64,000 nt of DNA from Pseudomonas sp. R5-89-07 (GTDB lineage: Bacteria > Pseudomonadota > Gammaproteobacteria > Pseudomonadales > Pseudomonadaceae). The stretch is taken from NCBI RefSeq assembly GCF_003851685.1, contig NZ_CP027727.1, forward strand, positions 3,534,001-3,598,000, written 5' to 3'. The notes under the pieces are model-generated. The model did no database searches, had not been told where the DNA came from, and saw only the letters and a program-made list of their open reading frames with translations. How positions within the stretch are numbered: the stretch's first letter is position 1; the number at the start of each line of letters is the position of its first letter. A program made the translations under genes and the position numbers. Positions 55,027-64,000 of this stretch are shown piece after piece.

Positions 55027-56030
55027 CCTGGTTCACCCCTGAAGTGATCGACGTGATCATCTCGGTCGTCAAGGCCATCGTGATCCTGTTGGCCGTGGTC
55101 GTCGCGGGCGCTTTGCTCAGCTTCGTCGAACGTCGCCTGCTGGGCTGGTGGCAGGACCGTTACGGTCCGAACCGCGTTGGCCCGTTCGGCATGTTCCAGA
55201 TCGCCGCCGACATGCTCAAGATGTTCTTCAAGGAAGACTGGACCCCGCCGTTTGCCGACAAGGTGATCTTCACCCTGGCACCGGTGGTGGCCATGAGCGC
55301 CTTGCTGATTGCCTTCGCGATCATCCCGATCACCCCGACCTGGGGCGTGGCGGACCTGAACATCGGCCTGCTGTTCTTCTTCGCCATGGCGGGCCTGTCG
55401 GTGTACGCGGTGCTGTTCGCCGGTTGGTCGAGCAACAACAAGTTCGCCCTGCTGGGCAGCTTGCGGGCCTCGGCGCAAACCGTATCCTATGAAGTGTTCA
55501 TGGGGTTGGCACTGATGGGCATCGTGGTGCAGGTTGGCTCGTTCAACATGCGCGATATCGTCGAGTACCAGGCACAGAACCTGTGGTTCATCATTCCGCA
55601 GTTCTTTGGCTTCTGCACCTTCTTCATCGCTGGCGTAGCCGTGACTCACCGTCACCCCTTCGACCAGCCGGAAGCGGAGCAGGAACTGGCCGACGGCTAC
55701 CACATTGAATATGCCGGCATGAAGTGGGGCATGTTCTTCGTCGGTGAGTACATCGGCATCATCTTGATCTCGGCCCTGCTGGTGACGCTGTTCTTTGGCG
55801 GCTGGCACGGTCCGTTTGGCATCCTGCCGCAGTTGGCCTTCTTCTGGTTCTTCCTGAAGACCGCGTTCTTCATCATGCTGTTCATCCTGCTGCGCGCCTC
55901 GATTCCGCGCCCGCGCTATGACCAGGTGATGGATTTCAGCTGGAGATTCTGCCTGCCGCTGACCCTGATCAATTTGCTGGTGACGGCTGCCGTCGTGTTG
56001 TTGAACACGCCAGCAGCCGCGGTTCAGTGA
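55023..56030 (+). CDS. nuoH: NADH-quinone oxidoreductase subunit H
   Basis: A 335-residue membrane subunit (ND1) with about eight helices that joins the peripheral and membrane arms and lines the quinone channel. It contains [20 protein letters not shown] and [15 protein letters not shown], then [20 protein letters not shown] and the conserved acidic residues of the E-channel. Length and motifs are standard. It overlaps nuoG by 4 bases and is followed by nuoI after 11. Confidence 0.97.
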   Translation: MTWFTPEVIDVIISVVKAIVILLAVVVAGALLSFVERRLLGWWQDRYGPNRVGPFGMFQIAADMLKMFFKEDWTPPFADKVIFTLAPVVAMSALLIAFAIIPITPTWGVADLNIGLLFFFAMAGLSVYAVLFAGWSSNNKFALLGSLRASAQTVSYEVFMGLALMGIVVQVGSFNMRDIVEYQAQNLWFIIPQFFGFCTFFIAGVAVTHRHPFDQPEAEQELADGYHIEYAGMKWGMFFVGEYIGIILISALLVTLFFGGWHGPFGILPQLAFFWFFLKTAFFIMLFILLRASIPRPRYDQVMDFSWRFCLPLTLINLLVTAAVVLLNTPAAAVQ

Positions 56031-56041
56031 GGATTTGACCC

Positions 56042-56590
56042 ATGTTCAAATATATTGGCGACATCGTTAAGGGTACCGGTACCCAGTTGCGAAGCCTGGT
56101 GATGGTGTTCGGTCACGGCTTTCGCAAACGCGACACCCTGCAATACCCGGAAGAAGCGGTGTACCTGCCGCCGCGCTATCGTGGCCGCATCGTGCTCACC
56201 CGTGACCCCGATGGCGAAGAGCGTTGCGTAGCCTGCAACCTGTGCGCCGTGGCGTGCCCGGTGGGTTGCATCTCCCTGCAGAAAGCTGAAACCGAAGACG
56301 GTCGCTGGTACCCGGACTTCTTTCGTATCAACTTCTCGCGCTGCATTTTCTGCGGCCTCTGCGAGGAAGCTTGCCCGACCACCGCGATCCAGCTCACGCC
56401 GGATTTCGAGATGGCCGAGTTCAAACGTCAGGACCTGGTGTACGAGAAAGAAGATCTGCTGATCTCTGGTCCCGGTAAAAACCCTGATTACAACTTCTAT
56501 CGTGTTGCAGGTATGGCCGTTGCCGGTAAGCCCAAGGGCGCCGCACAAAACGAAGCCGAGCCGATCAACGTGAAGAGCTTGCTGCCTTAA
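56042..56590 (+). CDS. nuoI: NADH-quinone oxidoreductase subunit I
   Basis: A 182-residue ferredoxin-like subunit with clusters N6a and N6b. The two 4Fe-4S motifs are [15 protein letters not shown] (about 61-75) and [15 protein letters not shown] (about 102-116), both complete. The N-terminal amphipathic part ([20 protein letters not shown]) lies along the membrane. It passes electrons toward N2 in NuoB. It is followed by nuoJ after 9 bases. Confidence 0.97.
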   Translation: MFKYIGDIVKGTGTQLRSLVMVFGHGFRKRDTLQYPEEAVYLPPRYRGRIVLTRDPDGEERCVACNLCAVACPVGCISLQKAETEDGRWYPDFFRINFSRCIFCGLCEEACPTTAIQLTPDFEMAEFKRQDLVYEKEDLLISGPGKNPDYNFYRVAGMAVAGKPKGAAQNEAEPINVKSLLP

Positions 56591-56599
56591 GGAAGAAAG

Positions 56600-57103
56600 A
56601 TGGAATTCGCTTTCTATTTCGCATCGGGTATCGCGGTTGTGTCCACGCTTCGCGTGATCACCAACACCAACCCCGTGCACGCCCTGCTCTACCTGATCAT
56701 TTCGCTGATCGCCGTGGCCATGACCTTTTTCGCACTCGGCGCACCGTTCGCCGGTGTGCTGGAAGTGATCGCCTACGCCGGCGCCATCATGGTGCTGTTC
56801 GTGTTCGTGGTGATGATGCTCAACCTGGGGCCGGCTTCGGTCGCCCAGGAACGCGTCTGGCTCAAGCCCGGCATCTGGCTCGGCCCGGTTGTGCTGGCGG
56901 CGCTGCTGCTGGCTGAACTGCTGTATGTGCTGTTCGCTCACCAGAGCGGCCAGGCCATCGGCCACACCACCGTGGACGCGAAAGCCGTGGGCGTCAGCCT
57001 GTTCGGCCCGTACCTGCTGGTGGTCGAACTGGCTTCGATGCTGCTGCTCGCCGCAGCCATCACGGCCTTCCACTTGGGCCGCAACGAAGCCAAGGAGCAA
57101 TGA
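56600..57103 (+). CDS. nuoJ: NADH-quinone oxidoreductase subunit J
   Basis: A 167-residue membrane subunit (ND6) with five helices. It has [20 protein letters not shown] and [20 protein letters not shown], the latter containing the pi-bulge helix that moves during turnover. The C-terminal helix is about 133-155. The start [14 protein letters not shown] follows AAGGAAGAAAG. Its stop overlaps an ATG that is one of two possible nuoK starts. Confidence 0.96.
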   Translation: MEFAFYFASGIAVVSTLRVITNTNPVHALLYLIISLIAVAMTFFALGAPFAGVLEVIAYAGAIMVLFVFVVMMLNLGPASVAQERVWLKPGIWLGPVVLAALLLAELLYVLFAHQSGQAIGHTTVDAKAVGVSLFGPYLLVVELASMLLLAAAITAFHLGRNEAKEQ

Positions 57104-57105
57104 CG

Positions 57106-57414
57106 ATGCCTGCTATCCCTTTGGAGCATGGTCTGGCGGTCGCCGGCATCCTGTTCTGCCTTGGCCTGGTCGGCCTGATGGTTCGCCGTAACATTCTGTT
57201 CGTGTTGATGAGCCTGGAAATCATGATGAACGCCGCGGCACTGGCGTTCATCGTGGCGGGTAGCCGTTGGGGCCAGCCGGATGGACAAGTCATGTTCATC
57301 CTGGTGATCAGCCTGGCAGCCGCCGAGGCCAGTATCGGCCTGGCGATCCTGCTGCAACTGTATCGTCGCTTCCACACGCTTGATATCGACGCTGCCAGTG
57401 AGATGCGCGGATGA
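57106..57414 (+). CDS. nuoK: NADH-quinone oxidoreductase subunit K
   Basis: A 102-residue membrane subunit (ND4L) with three helices (about 8-26, 30-52 and 61-84). The proton-path glutamates are in [14 protein letters not shown] and [20 protein letters not shown] chose the second ATG (57106, [14 protein letters not shown]) because AAGGAG is then 8 bases upstream; the ATG at 57100 is too close to it. It overlaps nuoL by 4 bases. Confidence 0.96.
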   Translation: MPAIPLEHGLAVAGILFCLGLVGLMVRRNILFVLMSLEIMMNAAALAFIVAGSRWGQPDGQVMFILVISLAAAEASIGLAILLQLYRRFHTLDIDAASEMRG

Positions 57415-59264
57415 ATATGATCTTTCTGACTTTCGTATTTCCCCTGATCGGTTTCCTGCTGCTGTCGTTCTCTCGCGGACGCTGGTCGGAAAACCTTTCG
57501 GCCCTGATCGGCGTGGGTTCCATTGGCCTGTCGGCCATCGTCGCCGCCTACGTCATCTGGCAATTCAACGTGGCGCCGCCGGAAGGCGGTCACTACACCC
57601 TGGTGCTGTGGCAGTGGATGTCGGTGGAAGGCTTCAAGCCCAACTTCGCCCTCTACGTCGACGGCCTGTCGATCACCATGCTCGGCGTGGTGGTGGGTGT
57701 AGGCTTCCTGATCCACTTGTTCGCCTCCTGGTACATGCGCGGTGAAGCCGGTTACTCGCGCTTCTTCTCGTACACCAACCTGTTTATCGCCAGCATGCTG
57801 TTCCTGGTGCTCGGCGATAACCTGTTGTTCCTGTACTTTGGCTGGGAAGGCGTGGGCCTGTGCTCGTACCTGTTGATCGGTTTCTACTACAGCAACCGCA
57901 ACAACGGTAACGCGGCACTCAAGGCGTTCATCGTCACCCGTATCGGCGACGTGTTCATGGCCATCGGCCTGTTCATCCTGTTCCAACAGGTGGGCACGCT
58001 GAACATCCAGGAACTGCTGGTGCTGGCACCGCAGAAATTCCAGGTCGGCGACTTCTGGATCACCCTGGCGACCCTGATGCTGCTGGGCGGCGCTGTCGGT
58101 AAATCCGCGCAACTGCCGCTGCAAACCTGGCTGGCGGATGCAATGGCCGGTCCTACCCCGGTGTCGGCACTGATTCACGCGGCAACCATGGTGACCGCCG
58201 GTGTCTACCTGATCGCCCGTACCCACGGCCTGTTCACCCTGGCGCCGGATATCCTGCACCTGGTAGGCATCGTCGGCGGCGTGACCCTGGTACTGGCCGG
58301 CTTCGCCGCGCTGGTGCAGACCGACATCAAGCGTATCCTCGCCTACTCGACCATGAGCCAGATCGGCTACATGTTCCTGGCCCTGGGCGTTGGCGCCTGG
58401 GACGCGGCGATCTTCCACCTGATGACCCACGCCTTCTTCAAGGCCCTGCTGTTCCTGGCCTCCGGTGCGGTGATCGTGGCCTGCCACCACGAGCAGAACA
58501 TCTTCAAGATGGGCGGCCTGTGGAAGAAACTGCCGTTGGCCTACGCCAGCTTCATCGTCGGTGGTGCCGCGCTCGCCGCGCTGCCGCTGGTGACCGCCGG
58601 TTTCTACTCCAAGGACGAAATCCTCTGGGAAGCCTTTGCCAGCGGTAACCAGAACCTGCTGTACGCAGGCCTGGTGGGTGCGTTCATGACCTCGCTGTAC
58701 ACCTTCCGCCTGATCTTCATCACCTTCCACGGTGAAGCCAAGACCGAAGCGCATGCTGGCCACGGTATCTCCCACTGGTTGCCACTGTCGGTGCTGATCA
58801 TCCTGTCGACCTTCATCGGCGCCCTGATCACTCCGCCACTGGCCGGTGTACTGCCGCAAAGCGTCGGCCATGCCGGCGGCGAAGCCAAGCACAGCCTGGA
58901 AATCGCCTCGGGCGCCATCGCCATCGCCGGTATCCTGCTGGCGGCGCTGTTGTTCCTCGGCAAGCGTCGCTTCGTGACCGCCGTGGCCAACAGCGGTATC
59001 GGCCGCTTCCTGTCGGCCTGGTGGTTCGCCGCCTGGGGCTTCGACTGGATCTACGACAAACTGTTCGTCAAGCCTTACCTTGCGATCAGCCATGTACTGC
59101 GCAAAGACCCGCTCGACCAGACCATCGGTTTGATCCCGCGTGCAGCCAAAGGCGGTCACACCGCACTGAGCCGCAGCGAGACAGGGCAATTGCGTTGGTA
59201 TGCAGCTTCCATGGCGGCCGGTGCCGTGCTGGTGATCGGCGCCATCGTAGTGGTAGCGGTCTGA
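57411..59264 (+). CDS. nuoL: NADH-quinone oxidoreductase subunit L
   Basis: A 617-residue antiporter-like subunit (ND5) at the far end of the membrane arm, with about 16 helices and the long lateral helix near the C-terminus. It has [40 protein letters not shown] and [19 protein letters not shown], which carry the key glutamate, lysines and histidines of the proton path. It is complete. The gap to nuoM is 39 bases. Confidence 0.97.
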   Translation: MNMIFLTFVFPLIGFLLLSFSRGRWSENLSALIGVGSIGLSAIVAAYVIWQFNVAPPEGGHYTLVLWQWMSVEGFKPNFALYVDGLSITMLGVVVGVGFLIHLFASWYMRGEAGYSRFFSYTNLFIASMLFLVLGDNLLFLYFGWEGVGLCSYLLIGFYYSNRNNGNAALKAFIVTRIGDVFMAIGLFILFQQVGTLNIQELLVLAPQKFQVGDFWITLATLMLLGGAVGKSAQLPLQTWLADAMAGPTPVSALIHAATMVTAGVYLIARTHGLFTLAPDILHLVGIVGGVTLVLAGFAALVQTDIKRILAYSTMSQIGYMFLALGVGAWDAAIFHLMTHAFFKALLFLASGAVIVACHHEQNIFKMGGLWKKLPLAYASFIVGGAALAALPLVTAGFYSKDEILWEAFASGNQNLLYAGLVGAFMTSLYTFRLIFITFHGEAKTEAHAGHGISHWLPLSVLIILSTFIGALITPPLAGVLPQSVGHAGGEAKHSLEIASGAIAIAGILLAALLFLGKRRFVTAVANSGIGRFLSAWWFAAWGFDWIYDKLFVKPYLAISHVLRKDPLDQTIGLIPRAAKGGHTALSRSETGQLRWYAASMAAGAVLVIGAIVVVAV

Positions 59265-59303
59265 TATGAACTTTGCGAACTTGCGAAAGGAAACGAGCCT
59301 GTC

Positions 59304-60836
59304 ATGATTCTGCCCTGGCTAATCCTGATCCCCTTTATCGGCGGCCTGCTCTGCTGGATGGGTGAACGCTTCGGCGCCACCCTCCCCCGCTGGATTGCGT
59401 TGCTGACCATGTCCCTGGAACTCGCGCTCGGCCTCTGGCTGTGGGCCCATGGCGACTATTCATTCGCTCCGGCTCCGGGTGTCGATCCAACCTTCGCGCT
59501 TGAATTCAAGCACGTGTGGATCCAGCGCTTCGGCATCAACGTGCACCTGGCCCTCGACGGCCTGTCGCTGTTGATGATCCTGCTGACCGGCCTGCTGGGT
59601 ATCCTCTCGGTACTCTGCTCCTGGAAAGAGATCCAGCGTCACGTGGGCTTCTTCCACCTGAACCTGATGTGGATTTTGGGCGGCGTGGTCGGCGTGTTCC
59701 TTGCGCTGGACCTGTTCATGTTCTTCTTCTTCTGGGAAATGATGCTGGTGCCGATGTACTTCCTCATCGCGCTCTGGGGTCACAGTTCTTCGGACGGCAA
59801 GAAAACCCGGATCTACGCGGCGACCAAGTTCTTCATCTTCACCCAGGCTTCCGGCCTGATCATGTTGGTGGCGATCCTGGGTCTGGTCCTGGTCAATTTC
59901 AACAACACCGGCGTGATTACCTTCAACTACGCCGACCTGTTGAAAACCAAGATGTCCCTGACCACCGAGTACATCCTGATGCTGGGCTTCTTCATCGCCT
60001 TCGCGGTGAAGCTGCCGGTGGTGCCGTTCCACTCCTGGTTGCCGGATGCCCACGCCCAGGCGCCAACCGCCGGTTCCGTTGACCTGGCCGGTATCCTGCT
60101 GAAAACCGCTGCCTACGGCCTGCTGCGTTTCGCCCTGCCGCTGTTCCCGAATGCCTCGGCCGAGTTCGCGCCGATTGCGATGACCCTGGGTCTGATCGGG
60201 ATCTTCTACGGTGCGTTCCTGGCCTTCGCGCAAACCGACATCAAGCGTCTGATTGCCTTCTCGTCCGTTTCCCACATGGGTTTCGTACTGATCGGCATCT
60301 ATTCCGGCAGCCAGCTGGCGTTGCAGGGCGCAGTGATCCAGATGTTGGCCCACGGTGTCTCGGCCGCTGCACTGTTTATCCTGAGTGGCCAGCTGTATGA
60401 GCGCCTGCACACCCGTGACATGCGTGAAATGGGTGGCGTGTGGTCGCGCATCGCCTACCTGCCGGCAATCAGCCTGTTCTTTGCCGCCGCCTCCCTGGGC
60501 TTGCCGGGTACCGGTAACTTCATCGGCGAGTTCCTGATCCTGATGGGTGCCTTCGTGCAGACGCCGTGGATCAGTGCCATTGCCACCTCCGGCCTGGTCT
60601 TCGGTTCGGTCTACTCGCTGATCATGATCCACCGCGCCTACTTCGGCCCGGCCAAGTCCGACACCGTCCTGCAAGGGATGGATGCGCGCGAACTGATCAT
60701 GGTGCTCGGCCTGGCGGTACTGCTGATCTACATCGGCGTATACCCGCAGCCGTTCCTGGACACTTCTGCCGCCACGATGCATGGCGTGCAGCAATGGTTC
60801 GGCACCGCCTTCTCTCAACTCGCTTCGGCCCGGTAA
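59304..60836 (+). CDS. nuoM: NADH-quinone oxidoreductase subunit M
   Basis: A 510-residue antiporter-like subunit (ND4) with about 14 helices. It contains [20 protein letters not shown] (proton-path glutamate), [20 protein letters not shown] with the paired lysine region, and [19 protein letters not shown]. The start [18 protein letters not shown] follows GCGAAAGGAAACGAG at acceptable spacing. It is followed by nuoN after 7 bases. Confidence 0.97.
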   Translation: MILPWLILIPFIGGLLCWMGERFGATLPRWIALLTMSLELALGLWLWAHGDYSFAPAPGVDPTFALEFKHVWIQRFGINVHLALDGLSLLMILLTGLLGILSVLCSWKEIQRHVGFFHLNLMWILGGVVGVFLALDLFMFFFFWEMMLVPMYFLIALWGHSSSDGKKTRIYAATKFFIFTQASGLIMLVAILGLVLVNFNNTGVITFNYADLLKTKMSLTTEYILMLGFFIAFAVKLPVVPFHSWLPDAHAQAPTAGSVDLAGILLKTAAYGLLRFALPLFPNASAEFAPIAMTLGLIGIFYGAFLAFAQTDIKRLIAFSSVSHMGFVLIGIYSGSQLALQGAVIQMLAHGVSAAALFILSGQLYERLHTRDMREMGGVWSRIAYLPAISLFFAAASLGLPGTGNFIGEFLILMGAFVQTPWISAIATSGLVFGSVYSLIMIHRAYFGPAKSDTVLQGMDARELIMVLGLAVLLIYIGVYPQPFLDTSAATMHGVQQWFGTAFSQLASAR

Positions 60837-60843
60837 GAGCGCT

Positions 60844-62307
60844 ATGGAATTCACGATCCAACACTTTATCGCGCTTGCGCCGCTGCTGATCACCAGCCTC
60901 ACCATCGTGGTGGTGATGCTGGCGATCGCCTGGCGCCGCAATCATTCGCAAACGTTCCTGCTGTCCTGCGCCGGGTTGAACCTGGCCCTGCTGTCGATCA
61001 TCCCGGCCCTCAAGGTCGCGCCATTGGCGGTCACGCCGCTGATGATGGTCGATGACTTCGCACTGCTGTACATCGCGCTGATCCTGGTCGCGACCCTGGC
61101 CTGCGTCACGCTCGCCCACGCCTACCTCGGCGAGGGCGGCACCGGCTACCCGGGCAACAAGGAAGAGCTGTACCTGCTGATCCTGCTGGCTGCGGCCGGC
61201 GGTATCGTGCTGGTCAGCGCACAGCACCTGGCGGGCCTGTTCATCGGCCTGGAACTGCTGTCGATCCCGACCTACGGTCTGGTGGCCTATGCCTTCTTCA
61301 ACAAGCGCTCCCTGGAAGCCGGCATCAAGTACATGGTGCTGTCGGCAGCCGGCTCCGCGTTCCTGTTGTTCGGTATGGCCCTGCTCTACGCCGAAGCCGG
61401 CAGCCTGAGCTTCACCGGTATCGGTCACGCCCTGGCCGCTACCAACAGCCCTGCGCCAATCGCCCAACTGGGCCTGGCAATGATGCTGATCGGCCTGGCG
61501 TTCAAGCTCTCCCTGGTGCCGTTCCACCTGTGGACCCCGGACGTGTACGAAGGCGCCCCGGCGCCGGTGGCCGCGTTCCTGGCCACTGCATCGAAAGTGG
61601 CGGTGTTCGCGGTGATGGTGCGGTTGTTCCAGATCTCGCCGGCTGCCAACACCGGTGTGCTGAGCAACGTGCTGACCGTGATCGCCATCGCGTCGATCCT
61701 GTTCGGTAACCTGCTGGCCCTGACCCAGAACAACCTCAAGCGCCTGCTGGGTTATTCGTCCATCGCTCACTTCGGCTACCTGCTGATCGCCCTGGTGGCG
61801 AGCAAAGGCCTGGCCGTGGAAGCCATCGGCGTGTACCTGGTCACCTACGTGATCACCAGCCTCGGCGCGTTCGGGGTGATCACCCTGATGTCCTCGCCGT
61901 ACAAAGGCCGTGACGCCGACGCCCTGTACGAATACCGCGGCCTGTTCTGGCGCCGTCCGTACCTGACCGCCGTACTCACTGTGATGATGCTGTCCCTGGC
62001 GGGTATCCCGCTGACGGCCGGCTTTATCGGCAAGTTCTACATCGTCGCCACCGGCGTCGAAGCCCACCAATGGTGGCTGGTCGCGTCCCTGGTACTGGGC
62101 AGCGCCATCGGCGTGTTCTACTACCTGCGCGTGATGGTCACCCTGTACCTGATCGAGCCAAACCTGCGCCGTGTGGATGCCGAGCTGCATTGGGAACAGA
62201 AGGCGGGCGGCGTAATGCTGCTGGCCATCGCCCTGCTCGCGTTCTTCCTGGGCGTGTACCCACAACCGTTGCTGACACTGGTGCAGCACGCGGTGCTGGG
62301 GGTTTGA
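60844..62307 (+). CDS. nuoN: NADH-quinone oxidoreductase subunit N
   Basis: A 487-residue antiporter-like subunit (ND2), the last gene of the operon. It has [40 protein letters not shown] and [19 protein letters not shown], the usual glutamate and lysine sites. I chose ATG 60844 ([16 protein letters not shown]), which fits the family; the frame is open to 60781 within nuoM. A clear terminator follows 25 bases after the stop, so the toxin-antitoxin genes beyond are a separate unit. Confidence 0.97.
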   Translation: MEFTIQHFIALAPLLITSLTIVVVMLAIAWRRNHSQTFLLSCAGLNLALLSIIPALKVAPLAVTPLMMVDDFALLYIALILVATLACVTLAHAYLGEGGTGYPGNKEELYLLILLAAAGGIVLVSAQHLAGLFIGLELLSIPTYGLVAYAFFNKRSLEAGIKYMVLSAAGSAFLLFGMALLYAEAGSLSFTGIGHALAATNSPAPIAQLGLAMMLIGLAFKLSLVPFHLWTPDVYEGAPAPVAAFLATASKVAVFAVMVRLFQISPAANTGVLSNVLTVIAIASILFGNLLALTQNNLKRLLGYSSIAHFGYLLIALVASKGLAVEAIGVYLVTYVITSLGAFGVITLMSSPYKGRDADALYEYRGLFWRRPYLTAVLTVMMLSLAGIPLTAGFIGKFYIVATGVEAHQWWLVASLVLGSAIGVFYYLRVMVTLYLIEPNLRRVDAELHWEQKAGGVMLLAIALLAFFLGVYPQPLLTLVQHAVLGV

Positions 62308-62332
62308 TCGCTTAAGTTGATGCAATCAACAG

Positions 62333-62359
62333 AACGGCGCCTTAGGGCGCCGTTTTGCG
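62333..62359 (+). terminator. intrinsic terminator of the nuo operon
   Basis: AACGGCGCC, TTA and GGGCGCCGTT followed by TTGCGTTT. It is the expected end of the 15 kb nuo transcript. Confidence 0.9.
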
Positions 62360-62545
62360 TTTCCATGGCCTGGTTTGCCCCCCTTCCCTGCTCGCTGACT
62401 TTTCCTTCTTGACCTGCCTCTTCATCTGGCATCTACCCGTTGGATGCGGCCTTAAGGTGGTTGCGTTTTAAGAAAGTTCCCACAGCAAGGTCACTTGACC
62501 CGTTGCAGGTGGGCCACCAAACTATACGCAGGCTACGTACAGAAC

Positions 62546-62896
62546 ATGGATGCTCTATTTATCGAACTGCCGGCATTCGAACGGCATCGCAGGGACTATC
62601 TGAGTGACGAGCTTTTCCAGGGCTTTCAACAGGAACTGATGAAAAACCCGGAAGCGGGAGACGTGATCGAAGGAACGGGAGGGTTACGCAAGGTTCGCTT
62701 CGTCGATGAGCGACGAAACAAAGGCAAGCGCGGTGGCCTGCGGGTCATTTACTACTGGTGGTCGGGCGGCACGCAATTCTGGTTATTCACCTTGTATGGC
62801 AAACACGAACAAAGCGACCTGACACCCCAACACAAGAAAGCCCTTAAACACATGCTGGACAGGGAAATCAAAGCGAGAGCACACAATGAAACGTGA
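62546..62896 (+). CDS. RelE/HigB-type toxin
   Basis: A 116-residue protein of the RelE/ParE superfamily, closest in pattern to HigB-2-like mRNA interferases that cut mRNA on the ribosome. It begins MDALFIELPAFERHRRDYLS and has GTGGLRKVRFVDERRNKGKR with many basic residues, then GGLRVIYYWWSGG and FWLFTLYGKHEQSDLT, the typical RelE beta-sheet end with a lysine/histidine for catalysis. I chose ATG 62546; the frame is open to 62495. The toxin gene comes first and overlaps its antitoxin by 11 bases, the higBA order. Confidence 0.88.
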   Translation: MDALFIELPAFERHRRDYLSDELFQGFQQELMKNPEAGDVIEGTGGLRKVRFVDERRNKGKRGGLRVIYYWWSGGTQFWLFTLYGKHEQSDLTPQHKKALKHMLDREIKARAHNET

Positions 62897-63200
62897 AATC
62901 TTTTCCGAACTGGTCGAAGGCTTCGACGCCTTGGCGGACGAACGTCAGGGCAAGATCACCCTGCGCACCCACAAAGTCCACCTCAACAAACTGGCGCCGC
63001 TCACTGCCGACGAAGTGATCGCAGTGCGTCAGCAACTCAACCTTTCCCGGTCGGTATTTGCCATGTATCTGCGTACCAATACCCGCACCCTGGAGAATTG
63101 GGAGCAAGGACGAGCAAAACCAAACGCACAGGCCGTTACGCTGATCCGCTTGGTGGCGCGCTTTCCGGAAACCGTGGCGCAACTCGCTGTATTGAGTTGA
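62886..63200 (+). CDS. HTH antitoxin (HigA-2/NadS-like)
   Basis: A 104-residue antitoxin with a C-terminal XRE-type helix-turn-helix. The N-terminal part (MKREIFSELVEGFDALADER, then QGKITLRTHKVHL) would wrap the toxin. The HTH part has LTADEVIAVRQQLNLSRSVF, AMYLRTNTRTLENWEQGRAK and PNAQAVTLIRLVARFPE, very like HigA-2/NadS proteins. It would neutralize the toxin and repress the shared promoter. Its start lies inside the toxin gene. A hairpin follows before the convergent outer-membrane gene. Confidence 0.88.
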   Translation: MKREIFSELVEGFDALADERQGKITLRTHKVHLNKLAPLTADEVIAVRQQLNLSRSVFAMYLRTNTRTLENWEQGRAKPNAQAVTLIRLVARFPETVAQLAVLS

Positions 63201-63217
63201 GAGATGCCCGATAGGGA

Positions 63218-63240
63218 ATGTGGGGGTTGGCCCCCCACAT
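63218..63240. terminator. 9-bp hairpin between convergent antitoxin and outer-membrane genes
   Basis: ATGTGGGGG, loop TTGGC and CCCCCACAT. No T-run follows on either strand, so it may be a weak bidirectional terminator or a decayed REP. It lies 18 bases after the antitoxin stop and 14 bases before the stop of the opposite gene. Confidence 0.5.
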
Positions 63241-63253
63241 CCTGGGCAGTGCC

Positions 63254-64000
63254 TTAGAACGCGATACCGACCTTGAAGCCGTACTCGTCACGCTTGAGCT
63301 TGGTGTTGTCTGCGACATAGGAGTCGTCGTCAAGCTTGTACTCGGTACGGGTGTAGTAAAGGCCCGCCATCACCGGCATGTTGCCCTTCTGGTTCATCAG
63401 CAGGCTCACTTCGGCGTATGGGTTGGTGCGGTCCTTGAGGTCCACGCTGTCACTGCCGATGCCGTCGACCTTGAGCTTGGCACGGCCATCAATGGTGTGG
63501 CGAGCGCCGGCTTCAACGCGCAGGGTCATGTCATCGAACTGGTGGTTATAGCCCAGGGCTGCCTTGGCGAATGGCGACTTGTTGGTGAGCTTCAAATCGT
63601 AGCCGTTGGTGTCCGGCTCGTAACGGGTCCAGGTGTAGCCGCCGCCGACGATCACGTCGACGAAGTTGCGCGCATCCAGCGCGGCACGCCAGCCGAGGTC
63701 GAGGTCGGCCTGGCCTTCCTTGAGCTTGTTATCGCTTTTCTCACCGTACTTGGCTTCGATACCGGCCTGGTAGATGAAGCCCGATTCGGCAGTGAGCTTG
63801 TTGCCGAAGTTGTAGAACAGGCCCGCCTCGGGCATGTGGTCCTTGTCGCTTTCGCTACCGCCTTCGAGTTTGAAGTCGTTATAGCTGCCCAGGATACCGA
63901 AGGTGGAGATCGGGTCGGTGGACGGTGCCGCAAACACCACGGTTGGCGCCGCCACCAAGGCCAGCAATGAGGTGTTCTTGAGGAATTTTCCGAATAGTTT
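63254..64000 (-). CDS. outer-membrane beta-barrel protein, partial (5' end outside window)
   Basis: The visible 248 residues begin KLFGKFLKNTSLLALVAAPT, the basic and hydrophobic parts of a signal peptide cut after VVFA; the start codon lies beyond position 64000. The mature part is made of alternating polar and hydrophobic strands (GILGSYNDFKLEGGSESDKD, AGLFYNFGNKLTAESGFIY and others) and ends with KRDEYGFKVGIAF, whose terminal phenylalanine is the outer-membrane insertion signal. About ten strands are visible, like OmpA/OmpW-sized barrels. I do not know its substrate or role. It is convergent with the antitoxin gene. Confidence 0.82.
   Translation of the reverse strand, partial: KLFGKFLKNTSLLALVAAPTVVFAAPSTDPISTFGILGSYNDFKLEGGSESDKDHMPEAGLFYNFGNKLTAESGFIYQAGIEAKYGEKSDNKLKEGQADLDLGWRAALDARNFVDVIVGGGYTWTRYEPDTNGYDLKLTNKSPFAKAALGYNHQFDDMTLRVEAGARHTIDGRAKLKVDGIGSDSVDLKDRTNPYAEVSLLMNQKGNMPVMAGLYYTRTEYKLDDDSYVADNTKLKRDEYGFKVGIAF

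Noticed and set aside
57060-59189. A 709-codon minus-strand frame across nuoJ-nuoL
   Set aside because: Very rich in Gln, Glu, Asp and His, as antisense of membrane proteins gives; not a real protein.
62493-62529. TTGACC and TATACG as a toxin-antitoxin promoter
   Set aside because: The spacing is about 22 bases, too long for a sigma-70 promoter; the true promoter could not be placed.

Overview
This 64 kb window is a piece of a Pseudomonas chromosome, most likely from the P. fluorescens group. The protein sequences, the gene orders (gacS-ldhA, ftsK-aat-ate-infA-clpA-clpS-cspD-icd-idh, mnmA-hflD-purB, aceA followed by nuoA-N with a fused nuoCD) and the nine intergenic loci of a GGGAGGGGGCTTGCCCCC-type REP sequence all point there. 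These are identifications from memory of the families, not database searches. Coding density is high, base composition is GC-rich and even, and I see no prophage, insertion sequence, CRISPR array, rRNA or tRNA gene.

Layout. (1) 1-3764: the 5' end of exbD and all of exbB (inner-membrane energizer), comEC (DNA-uptake channel) and a DUF2062 membrane protein. (2) 3768-8800: a two-component pair (sensor and OmpR-type regulator) transcribed away from gacS, the global hybrid sensor kinase. (3) 8963-16134: ldhA and a run of small genes: a CxxC protein, a META-domain lipoprotein, a TlpA-like lipoprotein, arsC-wrbA-DUF2069, a 3-methyladenine glycosylase relative, ttcA, a Yip1 membrane protein and sprT. 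(4) 16228-20998: a class III CoA-transferase, then tusDCBE (sulfur relay for tRNA 2-thiouridine) coupled to ybiB, then a glutathionyl-hydroquinone reductase. (5) 21104-28609, minus strand, tightly packed: ftsK-lolA-rarA-crcB-serS-cysG. (6) 29108-38318: the N-degron and proteolysis block aat, ate, infA, clpA, clpS, cspD, then divergent icd and idh, encoding two unrelated isocitrate dehydrogenases. (7) 38540-46724: nudJ-mnmA-hflD, purB, a ribosomal-oxygenase cupin with a GNAT acetyltransferase, an orphan secretin-domain protein, and aceA. (8) 47365-62307: the complete 13-gene respiratory complex I operon. (9) 62546-64000: a RelE-type toxin with its HTH antitoxin, and the start of a convergent outer-membrane barrel gene cut by the window end.

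Several modules share themes. Aat and Ate add destabilizing N-terminal residues that ClpS delivers to ClpA. TtcA, TusDCBE and MnmA all serve tRNA thiolation. Icd, Idh and AceA form the isocitrate branch point between the TCA cycle and the glyoxylate shunt, and complex I consumes the NADH produced.

The window is mostly conserved core genome, and I found no clear new multi-gene system. The points most worth following are regulatory: a hairpin that puts the comEC Shine-Dalgarno in its loop; a perfect 8+8 palindrome beside the aceA promoter followed by a leader of about 390 nt; a palindrome between icd and idh; a terminator-like hairpin inside the nuo operon between nuoF and nuoG; two REP pairs in reversed order; and the toxin-antitoxin pair at the end of nuo.
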